Assembly: GCA_019058295.1 (NCBI GenBank)
Contig: JAHPZI010000001.1
Span: 60,686-124,685 of the forward strand
Source of the DNA: Promethearchaeota archaeon
GTDB taxonomy: Archaea > Asgardarchaeota > Lokiarchaeia > Sigyniarchaeales > SOKP01
Reading direction: 5' to 3'
Length of the DNA stretch: 64,000 nt
Position 1 is the first letter of the stretch; the number at the start of each line of letters is the position of its first letter. Shown piece after piece: positions 27,646 to 36,962 of this stretch. The notes beneath the pieces were generated by a model, which worked only from the letters and a program-made list of their open reading frames with translations, ran no database searches and was not told where the DNA came from. The position numbers were made by a program, and so were the translations under genes.

Positions 27646-29112
27646 ATAGTAGAAAATCAAAGTTTTAATAACGAAAACGATTTAATACCGCTCAAGGAAA
27701 AGCTATCCTATTCCTTTGCGAACATGCCGGGTATCTTTTTCGGGGCCATGATGGGCGTGATTCAGTCGTTTTATTACGCTTGGATGGGTTTGCAATGGAT
27801 ATGGATTACCATTGCTCAAATCATTTACGCTATTTGGAACGTCGTAAATGATCCTCTCTTTGGCAACCGTATTAACAACACAAAATATGTGAATAAAAAG
27901 GGAGAACTTCAAAGATACATTCCCTACATAAAGTTTGGGGCTCCGATTTTTAGTCTTGCTTTTGCGTTAGTGTTTTTTCCACCCGATACGCTTCGGGGTA
28001 AATCCGATTTTTCTTTTCAGTTTTGGCTTTTTGTTTGGTATTTAGTGTCACAATTAGCTTATGATACGATGTTTACCATAGTGCTCTGTGCGTGGGTTGC
28101 ATTGTTACCACAAATGAGCTTAAATCAGAGAGAGCGTGAAAAAGTCCAGCTTTTATGTTCCATATTTGGATTCCCCGCAATAATAATTGGATTTGCGGTT
28201 CCAGTTGCTCTATTATCGAATCCAACGCCTAATTCCATTTTTATATTTCAAGTACTTGTAGTAATTATTGCTATGTTCGGAGTTATTCCTTATTTGATCA
28301 TTGCAAAATATGTATATGAACGCCCTGAATTTAATCCAGAAAAATCGGTTGGGATCTTTAAATCCTTTAAATTGGCTTTTAAAAATCGATCCTATCTCGT
28401 TTATGTTATTTATGATGGGATTTCCGTTTTTATAATCAACATTAACATGGTTGCGCTTCCATTTTTTCTTTATTGGGTGCTCGGAAACTCACCTGGATTT
28501 AATGCACTTCTATTTTGGATTGGTCCTATAATCTGTCTAGTTATCGGTATAGTATTATCCTTAAAAATTGCGGAAAAGACATCCACAAAATTTGCTATAA
28601 CATTCTATCTTTCTATAATTTCAATTGGATTTTTGCTTGTGTTCTTGTTGGCATTAACAGGTAATTGGATTCTAATTTCTATAGGATTTTGTATCATCTT
28701 TTTAGGATATCCCGGGGATTTTATACATCATAATCCTATGCGGGCTGATACAATTGATTATGATCAATGGAAAGTTTCCGGCGAAAGACGGGAGGGTCTT
28801 TATGCGGGTATCGGGGCTATACTTTCAAAACCAATGATTAGCGTTGCTCTAGCAGTTCCTCCCATTATAATGACAGCATACGGTCTGATTTATGTTAAGG
28901 ATAGCTTACAACCGACAATGGGGCTCGAAATGGCACAATTAGCCTTGATTATTTCGATGGGGTTAATACCCGGTATTGTTGCTCTCATCGGTTTAATTAT
29001 TTGGGTGCTGTTTTATCCCTTAAAAAAAGATCTCGTAATCGAGATGAAAACGGAATTAGCTAAAATTAACGAAGAAATGAAAAAGAAGTATCAAGAAAAA
29101 CAAAAAGTATAA
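27646..29112 (+). CDS. MelB-like (GPH family) sugar:cation symporter, non-standard start
   Basis: A 12-helix major-facilitator protein of the glycoside-pentoside-hexuronide:cation symporter family. PLKEKLSYSFANMPGIFFGAM is the conserved first helix. NDPLFGNRINNTKY matches the loop after helix 2 (DPxxG motif), and GDFIHHNPMRADTIDYDQW is the conserved loop after helix 8. The first ATG (27724) would cut off helix 1. The frame is open back to 27616, with no ATG, GTG or TTG there. AGGGG at 27634-27638 points to ATA 27646 (spacing 7) or ATT 27643. It lies between glucan enzymes, suggesting import of a maltodextrin or related sugar, though substrate is inferred. Confidence 0.85.
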   Translation: MVENQSFNNENDLIPLKEKLSYSFANMPGIFFGAMMGVIQSFYYAWMGLQWIWITIAQIIYAIWNVVNDPLFGNRINNTKYVNKKGELQRYIPYIKFGAPIFSLAFALVFFPPDTLRGKSDFSFQFWLFVWYLVSQLAYDTMFTIVLCAWVALLPQMSLNQREREKVQLLCSIFGFPAIIIGFAVPVALLSNPTPNSIFIFQVLVVIIAMFGVIPYLIIAKYVYERPEFNPEKSVGIFKSFKLAFKNRSYLVYVIYDGISVFIININMVALPFFLYWVLGNSPGFNALLFWIGPIICLVIGIVLSLKIAEKTSTKFAITFYLSIISIGFLLVFLLALTGNWILISIGFCIIFLGYPGDFIHHNPMRADTIDYDQWKVSGERREGLYAGIGAILSKPMISVALAVPPIIMTAYGLIYVKDSLQPTMGLEMAQLALIISMGLIPGIVALIGLIIWVLFYPLKKDLVIEMKTELAKINEEMKKKYQEKQKV

Positions 29113-29119
29113 TCTTATG

Positions 29120-29150
29120 TTCTCTTTTTTTCCATTTTTTTTTTAAAAAA
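29120..29150 (+). terminator. T-rich terminator after the transporter gene
   Basis: Two T-tracts (TTTTTTT and TTTTTTTTTT) directly follow the MelB-like stop codon; archaeal RNA polymerase terminates at such T-runs. No hairpin is required or evident. Confidence 0.45.
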
Positions 29151-29219
29151 GTTCTATAATAGAGATAACCTATAATTATTAGGATAAATTTACTAATTAT
29201 TAATAATACGCAGTAATGA

Positions 29220-30950
29220 ATGGTTAAAATGTTAAAAAATTTAGATAGAAGTATGTTGCAGAATATTTACAACTCTAATGAATTTAAAGGATGGCTTCTT
29301 TCGAGGAGATGGTTCGGAGATAAGTCTGCCTTATCTAACTTAGAGTTCAACGTGAATATTGAATATTTTACCATTCTTTCAGAAAGGATTTTTCTTAATA
29401 TTATAAAAATTGAAACTCCTGTTTACTCAAAATCATATTTTCTGCCTGTCATTTATTATAAAAAAATTCAAGAGATTCTTGAACAAAGTGAAAATAACAA
29501 GGATAATATTGTAAGACTAACTGAAATTACATTTAGTAAGAAACTTGCGCTTACTATAGGAAATGAGCATAAAATTTTTACACTCAATTTGTTGGAAGCA
29601 GAATATTGTATTTTTTTCTGGAAAAAGATTTTATTTGACAAAGATATTATTGAGGAATTTCCTTCACTTTCTTTGGATCTTTCCCTCTACACTGAACAAT
29701 TTCAAGATGATATCAGTAAGAAAGAAGTGCAAAACTTAATAGAGGCAAGTTTATTTCCTAATCGATATAATTACTCACTTCAGCAGCTAGGAGCTGGGAA
29801 TACTACTAATACCCTATTCTTACTAATTCTAGACAAAAAAACCCCTGACCAAAATCCAGTTTCCTTTGTTTTAAAATCGTACAAGGTATATGCGGAAAGT
29901 TTAGAACCTTCTATATTATATGTTTTAGTGAGAAATAACTTTCCAAATGCGCCTAAAATCTATGGAACGATAAAAATAAAAGGAATCGAAACCCTTGGAA
30001 TAATTGAAAGTGTCCAAAATGTTGGGAATATAGGAGCTATAGTCTGGAATGAACTCAACGATATGATCTATGATGTTTTCAAAAAGATAGATGCAGACTA
30101 TTCTCATCTTTCCGAAAAAAGCGATATTTCTAATTTTATCAAAAAATATTTCGTTGAGACTCTAAAAATTTCAGAACAAATGGGTATATATATTAATAAA
30201 CTGCATGAATCACTGATATTGCCAGACGAAAAAGATTTTAATGTAGAGATAGTTGATAGCGAAAATTATTTGAGAAATTACACGGAAAAGCTGAATTCTG
30301 TAATCTCCGAATTACAGAATAATATCAGTCAGAAATCGGAAAAAACCTTTTATAATTTACCAAAAATAAAATCTATCTTACTTGACATATCTATTATTAT
30401 TGAGAAATTCCGTTCACAGTTCGAAGACTCCCAAATAAAAATCCAACCTGTCCATCAAGATCTACATATGGAACAAATCCTCTATAATAAAAGCAATGAA
30501 GGGGATTTTGATTTCTGTTTTATCGATTTTGAGGGGGATCCTCAACTTACAACAGAAGAAAAGAAAAAAAAATATCCAGTTGAAAAAGATTTAGCGTCTC
30601 TTTTAAGGTCTCTTAGTTATATTAAATTCAACACTTTACTTAATTTTATTGAGAAAAAAATAATCCAAAAATACCTTATAGAAGTGCCTGAAGAAATTCT
30701 ATATAGCCTCTACTTCCGAAAAGCTGTAATAGGTAAAGGAAAAGTCTTAGAGACTGTCTTAAAAGTACTTAACGTTTGGGAAGAAAAAATAATGAGAAAA
30801 TTCATAAAAACTCTTAACCCAAACATCACTTTAACAAATTATTTCACTATAGAGCGCGCTTTACATGAGCTTAACTACGAACTCTTATTTAGACCAAATA
30901 AGACAATTGTACCAATTTTAGGGTTAAAAGAAATTATCGAAAAATATTGA
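29220..30950 (+). CDS. maltokinase-like protein
   Basis: A 576-residue kinase-fold protein. The N-terminal cap starts LLSRRWFGDKS (maltokinase cap RRWFxxK). The phosphotransferase domain shows VHQDLHMEQIL (catalytic Asp near residue 413) and FCFIDFEGDPQLTTEEKKKKYPVEKDLASLLRSLSYI (metal-binding Asp plus the signature of maltokinases). Maltokinases make maltose 1-phosphate, feeding glucan synthesis. Length exceeds the usual 450 residues, with a long insert between residues 200 and 380, so another sugar acceptor is possible. It follows the MelB-like transporter by 107 bases and fits the same alpha-glucan locus. Confidence 0.82.
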   Translation: MVKMLKNLDRSMLQNIYNSNEFKGWLLSRRWFGDKSALSNLEFNVNIEYFTILSERIFLNIIKIETPVYSKSYFLPVIYYKKIQEILEQSENNKDNIVRLTEITFSKKLALTIGNEHKIFTLNLLEAEYCIFFWKKILFDKDIIEEFPSLSLDLSLYTEQFQDDISKKEVQNLIEASLFPNRYNYSLQQLGAGNTTNTLFLLILDKKTPDQNPVSFVLKSYKVYAESLEPSILYVLVRNNFPNAPKIYGTIKIKGIETLGIIESVQNVGNIGAIVWNELNDMIYDVFKKIDADYSHLSEKSDISNFIKKYFVETLKISEQMGIYINKLHESLILPDEKDFNVEIVDSENYLRNYTEKLNSVISELQNNISQKSEKTFYNLPKIKSILLDISIIIEKFRSQFEDSQIKIQPVHQDLHMEQILYNKSNEGDFDFCFIDFEGDPQLTTEEKKKKYPVEKDLASLLRSLSYIKFNTLLNFIEKKIIQKYLIEVPEEILYSLYFRKAVIGKGKVLETVLKVLNVWEEKIMRKFIKTLNPNITLTNYFTIERALHELNYELLFRPNKTIVPILGLKEIIEKY

Positions 30951-30971
30951 AAATCATGTAAATAAAAAAGA

Positions 30972-31601
30972 TTATTCTTCTTCTAATCTCGCAAACTCGT
31001 ACGCATAATAGGATTTAGCTCTCTCAATAGGGCCAATTTTTTTAATGTAATCTTTTTTTTTCTTACTGTCTTTTTCAATCACAGCTGTAGTAAAATCCAT
31101 CTCGAATTCATCTTCAGGGGAATAATTAAAGATTTTATAGACAAAAGCCTCAATAAACTTTTCTGGACCGAATTTATTTGAAAATAAAATATAATTCTCT
31201 TTATCTATAAATTTATTGAAAAAGCCTAGATGCATGCATAGATCAAGTTTATAATCAATATTTTCCAATTGACCTTGCAACCTTGCTAAATCGTTAATAA
31301 ATCGAGCAAATTTTAGCCCATATTCTATTTGCGTTTCTTCTTCAAGAGTATGGAGTAATTTTCTAAATGTAGACTTCTTTATACAAATTAAATCCCTATC
31401 ATCTATCGATCTATTCGAGTCTTGGTCAATGATTATGTATTTTGCGATCTCTAAATAGTTTCTAATCACATTAGCTTTAGTAATACCCTTAGTATTTTTA
31501 ATATCTTCTAAAATTTGATCTAATTCTTTACTGATTCTAACTGTTAAAACGCTCGTTTCTTCTTTTTTTCGATCTATTAATCCAGTTTTACTATCACTCA
31601 T
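30972..31601 (-). CDS. ribbon-helix-helix regulator with large C-terminal domain
   Basis: A 209-residue protein. Residues 17-55 fit an RHH/CopG DNA-binding domain (SVLTVRISKELDQILEDIK, then GITKANVIRNYLEIAKY). Residues 60-209 are a charged helical domain of unknown type with two Cys. RHH proteins bind DNA as dimers through the first strand. It is convergent with the maltokinase gene and preceded by a long AT-rich intergenic region, so it may autoregulate. GAGGTT gives a clear ribosome-binding site eight bases before the ATG. Confidence 0.75.
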   Translation of the reverse strand: MSDSKTGLIDRKKEETSVLTVRISKELDQILEDIKNTKGITKANVIRNYLEIAKYIIIDQDSNRSIDDRDLICIKKSTFRKLLHTLEEETQIEYGLKFARFINDLARLQGQLENIDYKLDLCMHLGFFNKFIDKENYILFSNKFGPEKFIEAFVYKIFNYSPEDEFEMDFTTAVIEKDSKKKKDYIKKIGPIERAKSYYAYEFARLEEE

Positions 31602-32191
31602 TTAATAACCTCTATAATTAAATTTAATATTAAAAATTTTAAGATTTTAATTTAAATAACTCAAATTTTTAAAGTAATAATTGTATACATTTTTATTTAT
31701 ATAAATATAATAGTGACAAAAGAATTTAAATTCTCCATTTGTTTTATTATGTTTTGGTATTTTTTTTATTATTTTATAGTAATTAGCTTCATACTCTTAA
31801 ATTTTAAAAAAGAGTTAATTAACCTTCCTTCTTATTAATGATTAAATATAATTCTTGAATAAAAATTAATAATGCTACAATTATTTGTAATAAGAATTGA
31901 TTCTCAATTTAGGTTTTTAACTAAATATATATTGAAATCTTCTTAGATATTACATAATTTTTAATATTTTCAAAAATCGGGGCATTTTTAATATAAATAA
32001 TGTTTCATAAATATAAATGATCTTCTAAGAGAAACAAAAATTTAAAAAAATATCAAGGAATTTATACTACAAATGCATACAAAGTAATTTTATAATAACT
32101 ATATTTACAAACGAATATATATATTTGTTTTTTATATTTATTTTTCTTTCTTATATTTGTAAAGAAAAACGAAAGAAGGGAAAAAAATATT
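31602..32191. other. 590-bp divergent intergenic region
   Basis: Extremely AT-rich DNA between two divergent regulator genes. It contains TATA-like stretches and a set of operator-like inverted half-sites near its right end (listed separately). No RNA gene or credible ORF is seen. Confidence 0.4.
32104..32163. promoter_or_regulatory. putative operator: inverted TTTACAAA / TTTGTAAA half-sites
   Basis: TTTACAAA (32104-32111) and TTTGTAAA (32156-32163) are exact inverted copies. Between them an imperfect palindrome (AAACGAATATATATATTTGTTT, centred near 32119) adds two further half-sites. The cluster lies within 90 bases of the ArsR-like start and overlaps its likely promoter, so autoregulation is plausible. 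Confidence 0.45.
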
Positions 32192-32515
32192 ATGGAAATT
32201 TCAGAAAATCAAATTTTGGCAGTCGAATTAATAAACAAGAGTCATTCTGTTGTAGTTGAATCCGATGACCAAATAGAAGAAATTGTAAAAGCGTTATCTA
32301 GTCAAACTAGGCGCAAAATTTTACGACAGATTCAAACTGAGCCTATGGATGTAAGTAAAATTGCGGCGAACTTAGAGATGACTGAGGCAAATATATCTGC
32401 CCAAATAAAAAAATTGGAGAAAGCAAAATTAGTTTCATGTGAATACAAATCAGGGCAGCACGGAGTAAGAAAAATTAGTCAATTACAATATGATGAAATT
32501 AAAATTAGATTTTAA
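32192..32515 (+). CDS. ArsR-like winged-helix regulator
   Basis: A 107-residue DNA-binding protein. Residues 30-95 form a winged helix: IVKALSSQTRRKILRQIQTEPMDVSKIAANLEMTEANISAQIKKLEKAKLVSCEY, then a wing (KSGQHGVRKI). It has no Cys, so it is not a metal-thiolate sensor of the classical ArsR kind. It follows a GAAGGG ribosome-binding site and inverted operator-like half-sites. It probably represses its own promoter and perhaps the divergent RHH gene; targets are unknown. Confidence 0.85.
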   Translation: MEISENQILAVELINKSHSVVVESDDQIEEIVKALSSQTRRKILRQIQTEPMDVSKIAANLEMTEANISAQIKKLEKAKLVSCEYKSGQHGVRKISQLQYDEIKIRF

Positions 32516-32609
32516 TCTATCAATATTCTCGATTATAATAAATTAACAAATATTAATTAAATTTAACTTCCTAAGAATACTCAAAAGGCAAAATTAGTTA
32601 AAATTTTGT

Positions 32610-32891
32610 TTAATCTTTACTTAATTTTGAGGTAATTTCTTTCAAATATAGTTTCATCAAGTGCCTTTCATTAGAACAAAATTCTATTTTAAGCTTATTG
32701 GACAAATTATTGGAGTTTAAGTAGATAAAACGATTTTTATTGAGTAATTCAAGATAAGTATTTTTATCTTTTTTAAGTTGTTCATTGATGAAGTTTTTAT
32801 ACTCCTTCTTAAAAAAACTGGGAGTTAAGGTTGATTGTGGATTGCTCTCTAAAATAGCGGTATAATTTTCCTTAAGTACGCCTGAACTCAT
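32610..32891 (-). CDS. hypothetical protein (93 aa)
   Basis: Not recognised. Lys/Asn-rich, helical, with a single Cys (EFCSNERHLMKLYLKEI). The frame is open to 32981, but the upstream 30 codons are low-complexity, and ATG 32891 (SSGVLKENYTAIL) is the more likely start. It is convergent with the ArsR-like gene. Moderate doubt that it is coding. Confidence 0.45.
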   Translation of the reverse strand: MSSGVLKENYTAILESNPQSTLTPSFFKKEYKNFINEQLKKDKNTYLELLNKNRFIYLNSNNLSNKLKIEFCSNERHLMKLYLKEITSKLSKD

Positions 32892-33038
32892 AAAAACTTT
32901 TAAGCTTTTTTTTTTATAAAATAATACATAGGAATTTATTAAAAAAAGAGGGGGCTTTTGGTTTAGTATTTTTCTGAGCAAAATAGGCTTAATCTAATAT
33001 AACGAAAAGAAAAAGATAATATATATACAATTCAAATA

Positions 33039-34592
33039 TTATTTTTCTGAAGTCACAATAAGATCTTCCTGAGGTGGGGTGAATATTGGAGTACCATTAA
33101 CAACTTTTTCGATATTTTTTTGTCCATCCATTTGTTTTAATTCGTCAGAAATGACGTGGTGTGACATTCCCATAGTATGGAGCATCGAAAGACCCCCTTT
33201 AATTCCTTGTGTACCCAATCGAAATATACATTTAAGCATCCAATTGAACTTACCGAATGGATTGAGATACTCCTTTGCTCTTCTTTTCATCCAAGCTCCG
33301 TCTAAATAATAATAAGAATAGGCTTCTGCAACTAAACGATACATTTCTATATTTGTTAGTTGTTCAGTACGCATCATAGGATGAAATAGGTCGTAGTTTT
33401 TATAATTATGGGTAGTAATCATTCCTTTTAATTTCATCTCGTCGTAAAAAGGAGTTCCGGGGAAGGCAGTTATTGGAGTAAATTGCACGCAATCCATATC
33501 AAGTGATTTAGCATATTGGATATTTTGTCGTACCATTGTCTTAGTTTCACCTGGAAAGCCAATTATTACTCCTCCAAAAATCGATATACCTCTATCTCTT
33601 AGCATTTTTATTACTTTTCTTACCATGGTAGGAGTTAAGTTTTTCTTATTCATCGCATTAAGACTTTTTTGATGAACAGATTCAACTCCAAGGAAAACTT
33701 GCCCAAAATTTGCTTTATCTAAAAGATCTATTAACCATTGGTTGTGATATAAGGTGTCGACGCGAGATTGACAACTAAATTGCATTTTATTATTAACTCC
33801 TGACCGTATGATCGCATCTAATATTTTTTTGGTACGTTTAACATTAATAGTAAAATTATCCTCACAGAAGAATATAAAATTATTTCGCCAATCCACATCG
33901 TAGACTTCTCTCATAATTCTTAGTAAGCTTTTAGTTCGATATACAATATGTTGAGTTGGATCCTTCCACATTTTAATAATACAGCAAAACTTACAGTTAT
34001 GCGGACAACCCCTTGAAGTTTCTACTTGTTGAGTAGTTGTACCTATATAAGAGTAAACTTTACCCTTTAGAAGATCTCGGCGTGGTAAGGGAAAATTGTC
34101 TAAATCACATTCTAATTTTCTCTCGTTGTTATGAATTACATTCCCTTCTTTATTTTTATAAGAGAGACCATCAATATCTTTTAAGGAAATATTATTTCTA
34201 TTGCCATCAATATAATCTATAATTTCTTTAAATGTATGCTCTCCTTCTCCTCTAACGGTATAATCTACAGCAGGATGTTGAGCTACATACTCTGGAACTA
34301 ATGTTGGGTGATATCCTCCAAGAATTGTAGTACAGCCATGTTCTTTAGCCATTTCAGCTACCTCAAAAGCATGATAAATTTGAGGAGTCATACTAGTTAT
34401 AGCAACTACATCATATCGATTTAATTCGCGACGGAATCGTTTTTCTCGGTATTTATCAACTTTGAAATCAAATAATTTTGCGTCATGTTCAGGAACCATA
34501 GCCGCAATTGAAATAAGACTTAATGGGGCTCCTTTAATTATTGAATCAAGTCCAGATTCTAATTTCGCCGGATTAACATATAAAATTTTCAT
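33039..34592 (-). CDS. B12-binding-domain radical SAM protein
   Basis: A 517-residue radical SAM enzyme of the cobalamin-binding (BchE/HpnP-like) class. Residues 1-140 are a Rossmann-like B12 domain (VVAITSMTPQIYHAFEVAEMA, ILGGYHPTLVPEY, VRGEGEHTF). The radical SAM core has RGCPHNCKFCC (CxxxCxxC near 197-204), FFCEDNFT, and GGVIIGFPGETKTMV. The C-terminal 100 residues are basic and helical. Such enzymes methylate or ring-rearrange unreactive carbons; substrate is unknown. It stands alone with its own promoter. Confidence 0.92.
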   Translation of the reverse strand: MKILYVNPAKLESGLDSIIKGAPLSLISIAAMVPEHDAKLFDFKVDKYREKRFRRELNRYDVVAITSMTPQIYHAFEVAEMAKEHGCTTILGGYHPTLVPEYVAQHPAVDYTVRGEGEHTFKEIIDYIDGNRNNISLKDIDGLSYKNKEGNVIHNNERKLECDLDNFPLPRRDLLKGKVYSYIGTTTQQVETSRGCPHNCKFCCIIKMWKDPTQHIVYRTKSLLRIMREVYDVDWRNNFIFFCEDNFTINVKRTKKILDAIIRSGVNNKMQFSCQSRVDTLYHNQWLIDLLDKANFGQVFLGVESVHQKSLNAMNKKNLTPTMVRKVIKMLRDRGISIFGGVIIGFPGETKTMVRQNIQYAKSLDMDCVQFTPITAFPGTPFYDEMKLKGMITTHNYKNYDLFHPMMRTEQLTNIEMYRLVAEAYSYYYLDGAWMKRRAKEYLNPFGKFNWMLKCIFRLGTQGIKGGLSMLHTMGMSHHVISDELKQMDGQKNIEKVVNGTPIFTPPQEDLIVTSEK

Positions 34593-34739
34593 TTAAATAC
34601 TCATTCAATCAATGAAAAATTTTTAGGATTAATTTTATTTATCGGAGGAATTAATTGATAAAAAATTAAGAAATCTCTTATTTTCATTGTTAAGTTTATT
34701 GAATTTAAATTGATTTATAAACTTACACATAATAAATCT

Positions 34740-35885
34740 TTATTTTTCCAAGAAATAAGATACTAAAATATTTTTAATTTCTTCGAAATGACCTAAATGT
34801 ACCTTTAAAAGATCAGCTAAAGATTCACGAAGACCTACTTTTTCCATTCTTTCTGTAATCTTAAAATATGGTGTTTCTTTTAATTTTTTGACTAATAATT
34901 TGTGTTTTTCACTCCCTTCTAAAAGGAATTCAATCGGATTTATTTCTTCAACCCCTAACATTTTTTGAATGAATGACAACAACATTGTATCAAATGTTAA
35001 TCTCATTATCACTTCTTTATCGAAATCGGCTTTTTTAGAGAATAAATAATTCTTAAGAAGGGAAATTGACTGTTTAAACATTTCTATTGAGTCAAAACCA
35101 AGTTCTTTAATTTTTTCGTTGAAGGCTCGATTTTCTGTAACTCTTAAGCATACTGCCGCAAATGTTTGATATTCCGCTACAAAATGAATAAATCGAGCTT
35201 TAGCATTAAGCATCGTATCTTTTGATTTTTCCTCGTCTATTAATTCTCCTAAATTATCAAGAGATTTTCTGAAATAAGTCGCAATATCGTTAAATTTGTT
35301 TGCTGCAGCTTCATATTCCTTCATAACTAATAAATTAAGCGCTCTTTTCTCTTCTAATTCATAAAGCTCGTCAAATTTATTGATTTTCATTACAGCCTGT
35401 AAAATCAATCTTTTCCCCTTATCAATTGTTAGTCTAGAACGCTCGTAAGTTTGTCCAGCTTTTAGCAATAAAACCGAAGAAAGATTAAGATAATCTTCGG
35501 GATCAATCTCGTATAAATAAGAGGACGCTTTTTCCCAACTTTCTCCAGCACCCTCCCAATCATTCATTTTATATAATATATTTGCTAATTGCATTAGTAA
35601 TTTCGCTGAAACTTCATACAACTTCAATTGTTCTGTCTTTCGAATAATTAAATCTAATCGGTGAGTGGCCTGAATATTATTTTTATATTGCATAATTATT
35701 TTAGCGATTCGAATATAAAGCTCATCTAATTTGATATAACTCCCAAAATCAAGATAAATTTGAGCAGCTTTTTCATAAAGTTTTATAGCTTTTTCTCCTT
35801 CGCCTTTATCGACTAAATCTTCTGCTTGGTCTATTAATTGTATTGCTTCGAGTTCTTTTTGTTCTCTGTCGTAGTTATCGATCAT
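34740..35885 (-). CDS. TPR-type helical repeat protein, alpha-SNAP-like
   Basis: A 381-residue all-helical protein. Residues 10-160 contain TPR-like repeats (AIQLIDQAEDLVDKGEGEKAIKLYEKAAQIYLDFG, AKLLMQLANILYKMNDWEGAGESWEKASSYL), and the rest continues as paired helices. The string of helix pairs with AxxWEKAxxxY spacing is reminiscent of alpha-SNAP, but this is an architectural resemblance only. No enzymatic motif. It probably serves as a scaffold in protein complexes. Neighbours are a radical SAM gene and an MtrH-like gene on the same strand. Confidence 0.7.
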   Translation of the reverse strand: MIDNYDREQKELEAIQLIDQAEDLVDKGEGEKAIKLYEKAAQIYLDFGSYIKLDELYIRIAKIIMQYKNNIQATHRLDLIIRKTEQLKLYEVSAKLLMQLANILYKMNDWEGAGESWEKASSYLYEIDPEDYLNLSSVLLLKAGQTYERSRLTIDKGKRLILQAVMKINKFDELYELEEKRALNLLVMKEYEAAANKFNDIATYFRKSLDNLGELIDEEKSKDTMLNAKARFIHFVAEYQTFAAVCLRVTENRAFNEKIKELGFDSIEMFKQSISLLKNYLFSKKADFDKEVIMRLTFDTMLLSFIQKMLGVEEINPIEFLLEGSEKHKLLVKKLKETPYFKITERMEKVGLRESLADLLKVHLGHFEEIKNILVSYFLEK

Positions 35886-35961
35886 TTGCTCTATTTAGAA
35901 TGTTTCAAATAATTGTTTTCAAAAAATTTATTATTATATTATATAGTTAAATTTAGTTTTT

Positions 35962-36846
35962 TTATATTTTATCAAGTAGTTTAATATTTTTATTTTTCAG
36001 TATATTTTTAAACTCTAAAGCTTGATAAGTTGAAGCAAAACTCTCTTTGGCGTCTTCAATGGCCCCATAAAAAATAAAATTGGAAAACCATGAAGCTATA
36101 AACATTATACTTGCTCTTCTATAGCGAGTGTGGAATTTTACATTTAATCGAGGTGAAGAATATTTGAATAGAAAAAGATTTGGTGCTGTACCAACCGGTA
36201 GTTTTAATGATGTACAGATTAACAGTTGAGTCTCTAATATGTGAGCTAAACTCTCTAGAGTGATAACCCCTCCATCAATCCATATTCTCTCAATACCTAA
36301 ATTATTTAATCCTTCTAATAAATTAATATTAGTAGATTCGTTTTTCTTAGTTAAATACGCATATCTTTGAGTGGAAGTCATATTTTCTGAGCCAAGGATC
36401 AATACTACAATAGAGTTAATTTTATATTTTTGAAGAATTTCAATTTCTTTTTTATTTTTAAGGTTTGAAATCGCATTATATATGTATTCTTCTGGTTTTA
36501 TCCCCCTCTCTTTAAGGTATTCAATTCCTGTAACCCGGGCGTCAAATGTTCCCCCTAAAACGAATGGAGTTTCAAAATGATCTAAATAAAATTCCAGATA
36601 TTTTATCATCGCTTTTGGTGTGGTTCCCGAGATTTCTATTAAATCTGGCAAATTATATTTTTTGGCTAAAGATTTATGTGTTAAAATTCGTTTTTTTGCT
36701 TTCTCTTCATTAAAAATTTCTTCATTTTTGCGATCTATCAAAGTTTGTCCTTGATAAAAAAGAGTTCCTATCATTATGGGGCGTAATTCAAAATTTCCTC
36801 GACCCAATTTTATATTACCATATACATATGGACTACAATCTGTCAT
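35962..36846 (-). CDS. MtrH-family methyltransferase
   Basis: A 294-residue TIM-barrel methyltransferase resembling subunit H of tetrahydromethanopterin S-methyltransferase. Shared features: VYGNIKLGRGNFELRPIMIGTLFY at the start, IFNEEKAKKRI, DLIEISGTTPKAMIKYLEFYL, PFVLGGTFDARVTGIEYL, IYNAISNL, LPVGTAPNLFLF and FIFYGAIEDAKESF. MtrH moves methyl groups between H4MPT and a corrinoid. No other Mtr subunits lie nearby, so this is likely a stand-alone methyltransferase working with a separate corrinoid protein. The ASWFSNF segment replaces the usual Ala/Gly-rich strand. Confidence 0.85.
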   Translation of the reverse strand: MTDCSPYVYGNIKLGRGNFELRPIMIGTLFYQGQTLIDRKNEEIFNEEKAKKRILTHKSLAKKYNLPDLIEISGTTPKAMIKYLEFYLDHFETPFVLGGTFDARVTGIEYLKERGIKPEEYIYNAISNLKNKKEIEILQKYKINSIVVLILGSENMTSTQRYAYLTKKNESTNINLLEGLNNLGIERIWIDGGVITLESLAHILETQLLICTSLKLPVGTAPNLFLFKYSSPRLNVKFHTRYRRASIMFIASWFSNFIFYGAIEDAKESFASTYQALEFKNILKNKNIKLLDKI

Positions 36847-36962
36847 TTTCCAACTATTTTTTAATAATTTTTAATTTTGATTTGTATCATTAAAATTATG
36901 AAGTAATGTTTAAGAATTTATAATTACATACAAAAATAATTAAAATTTTTTATTATATAAGC

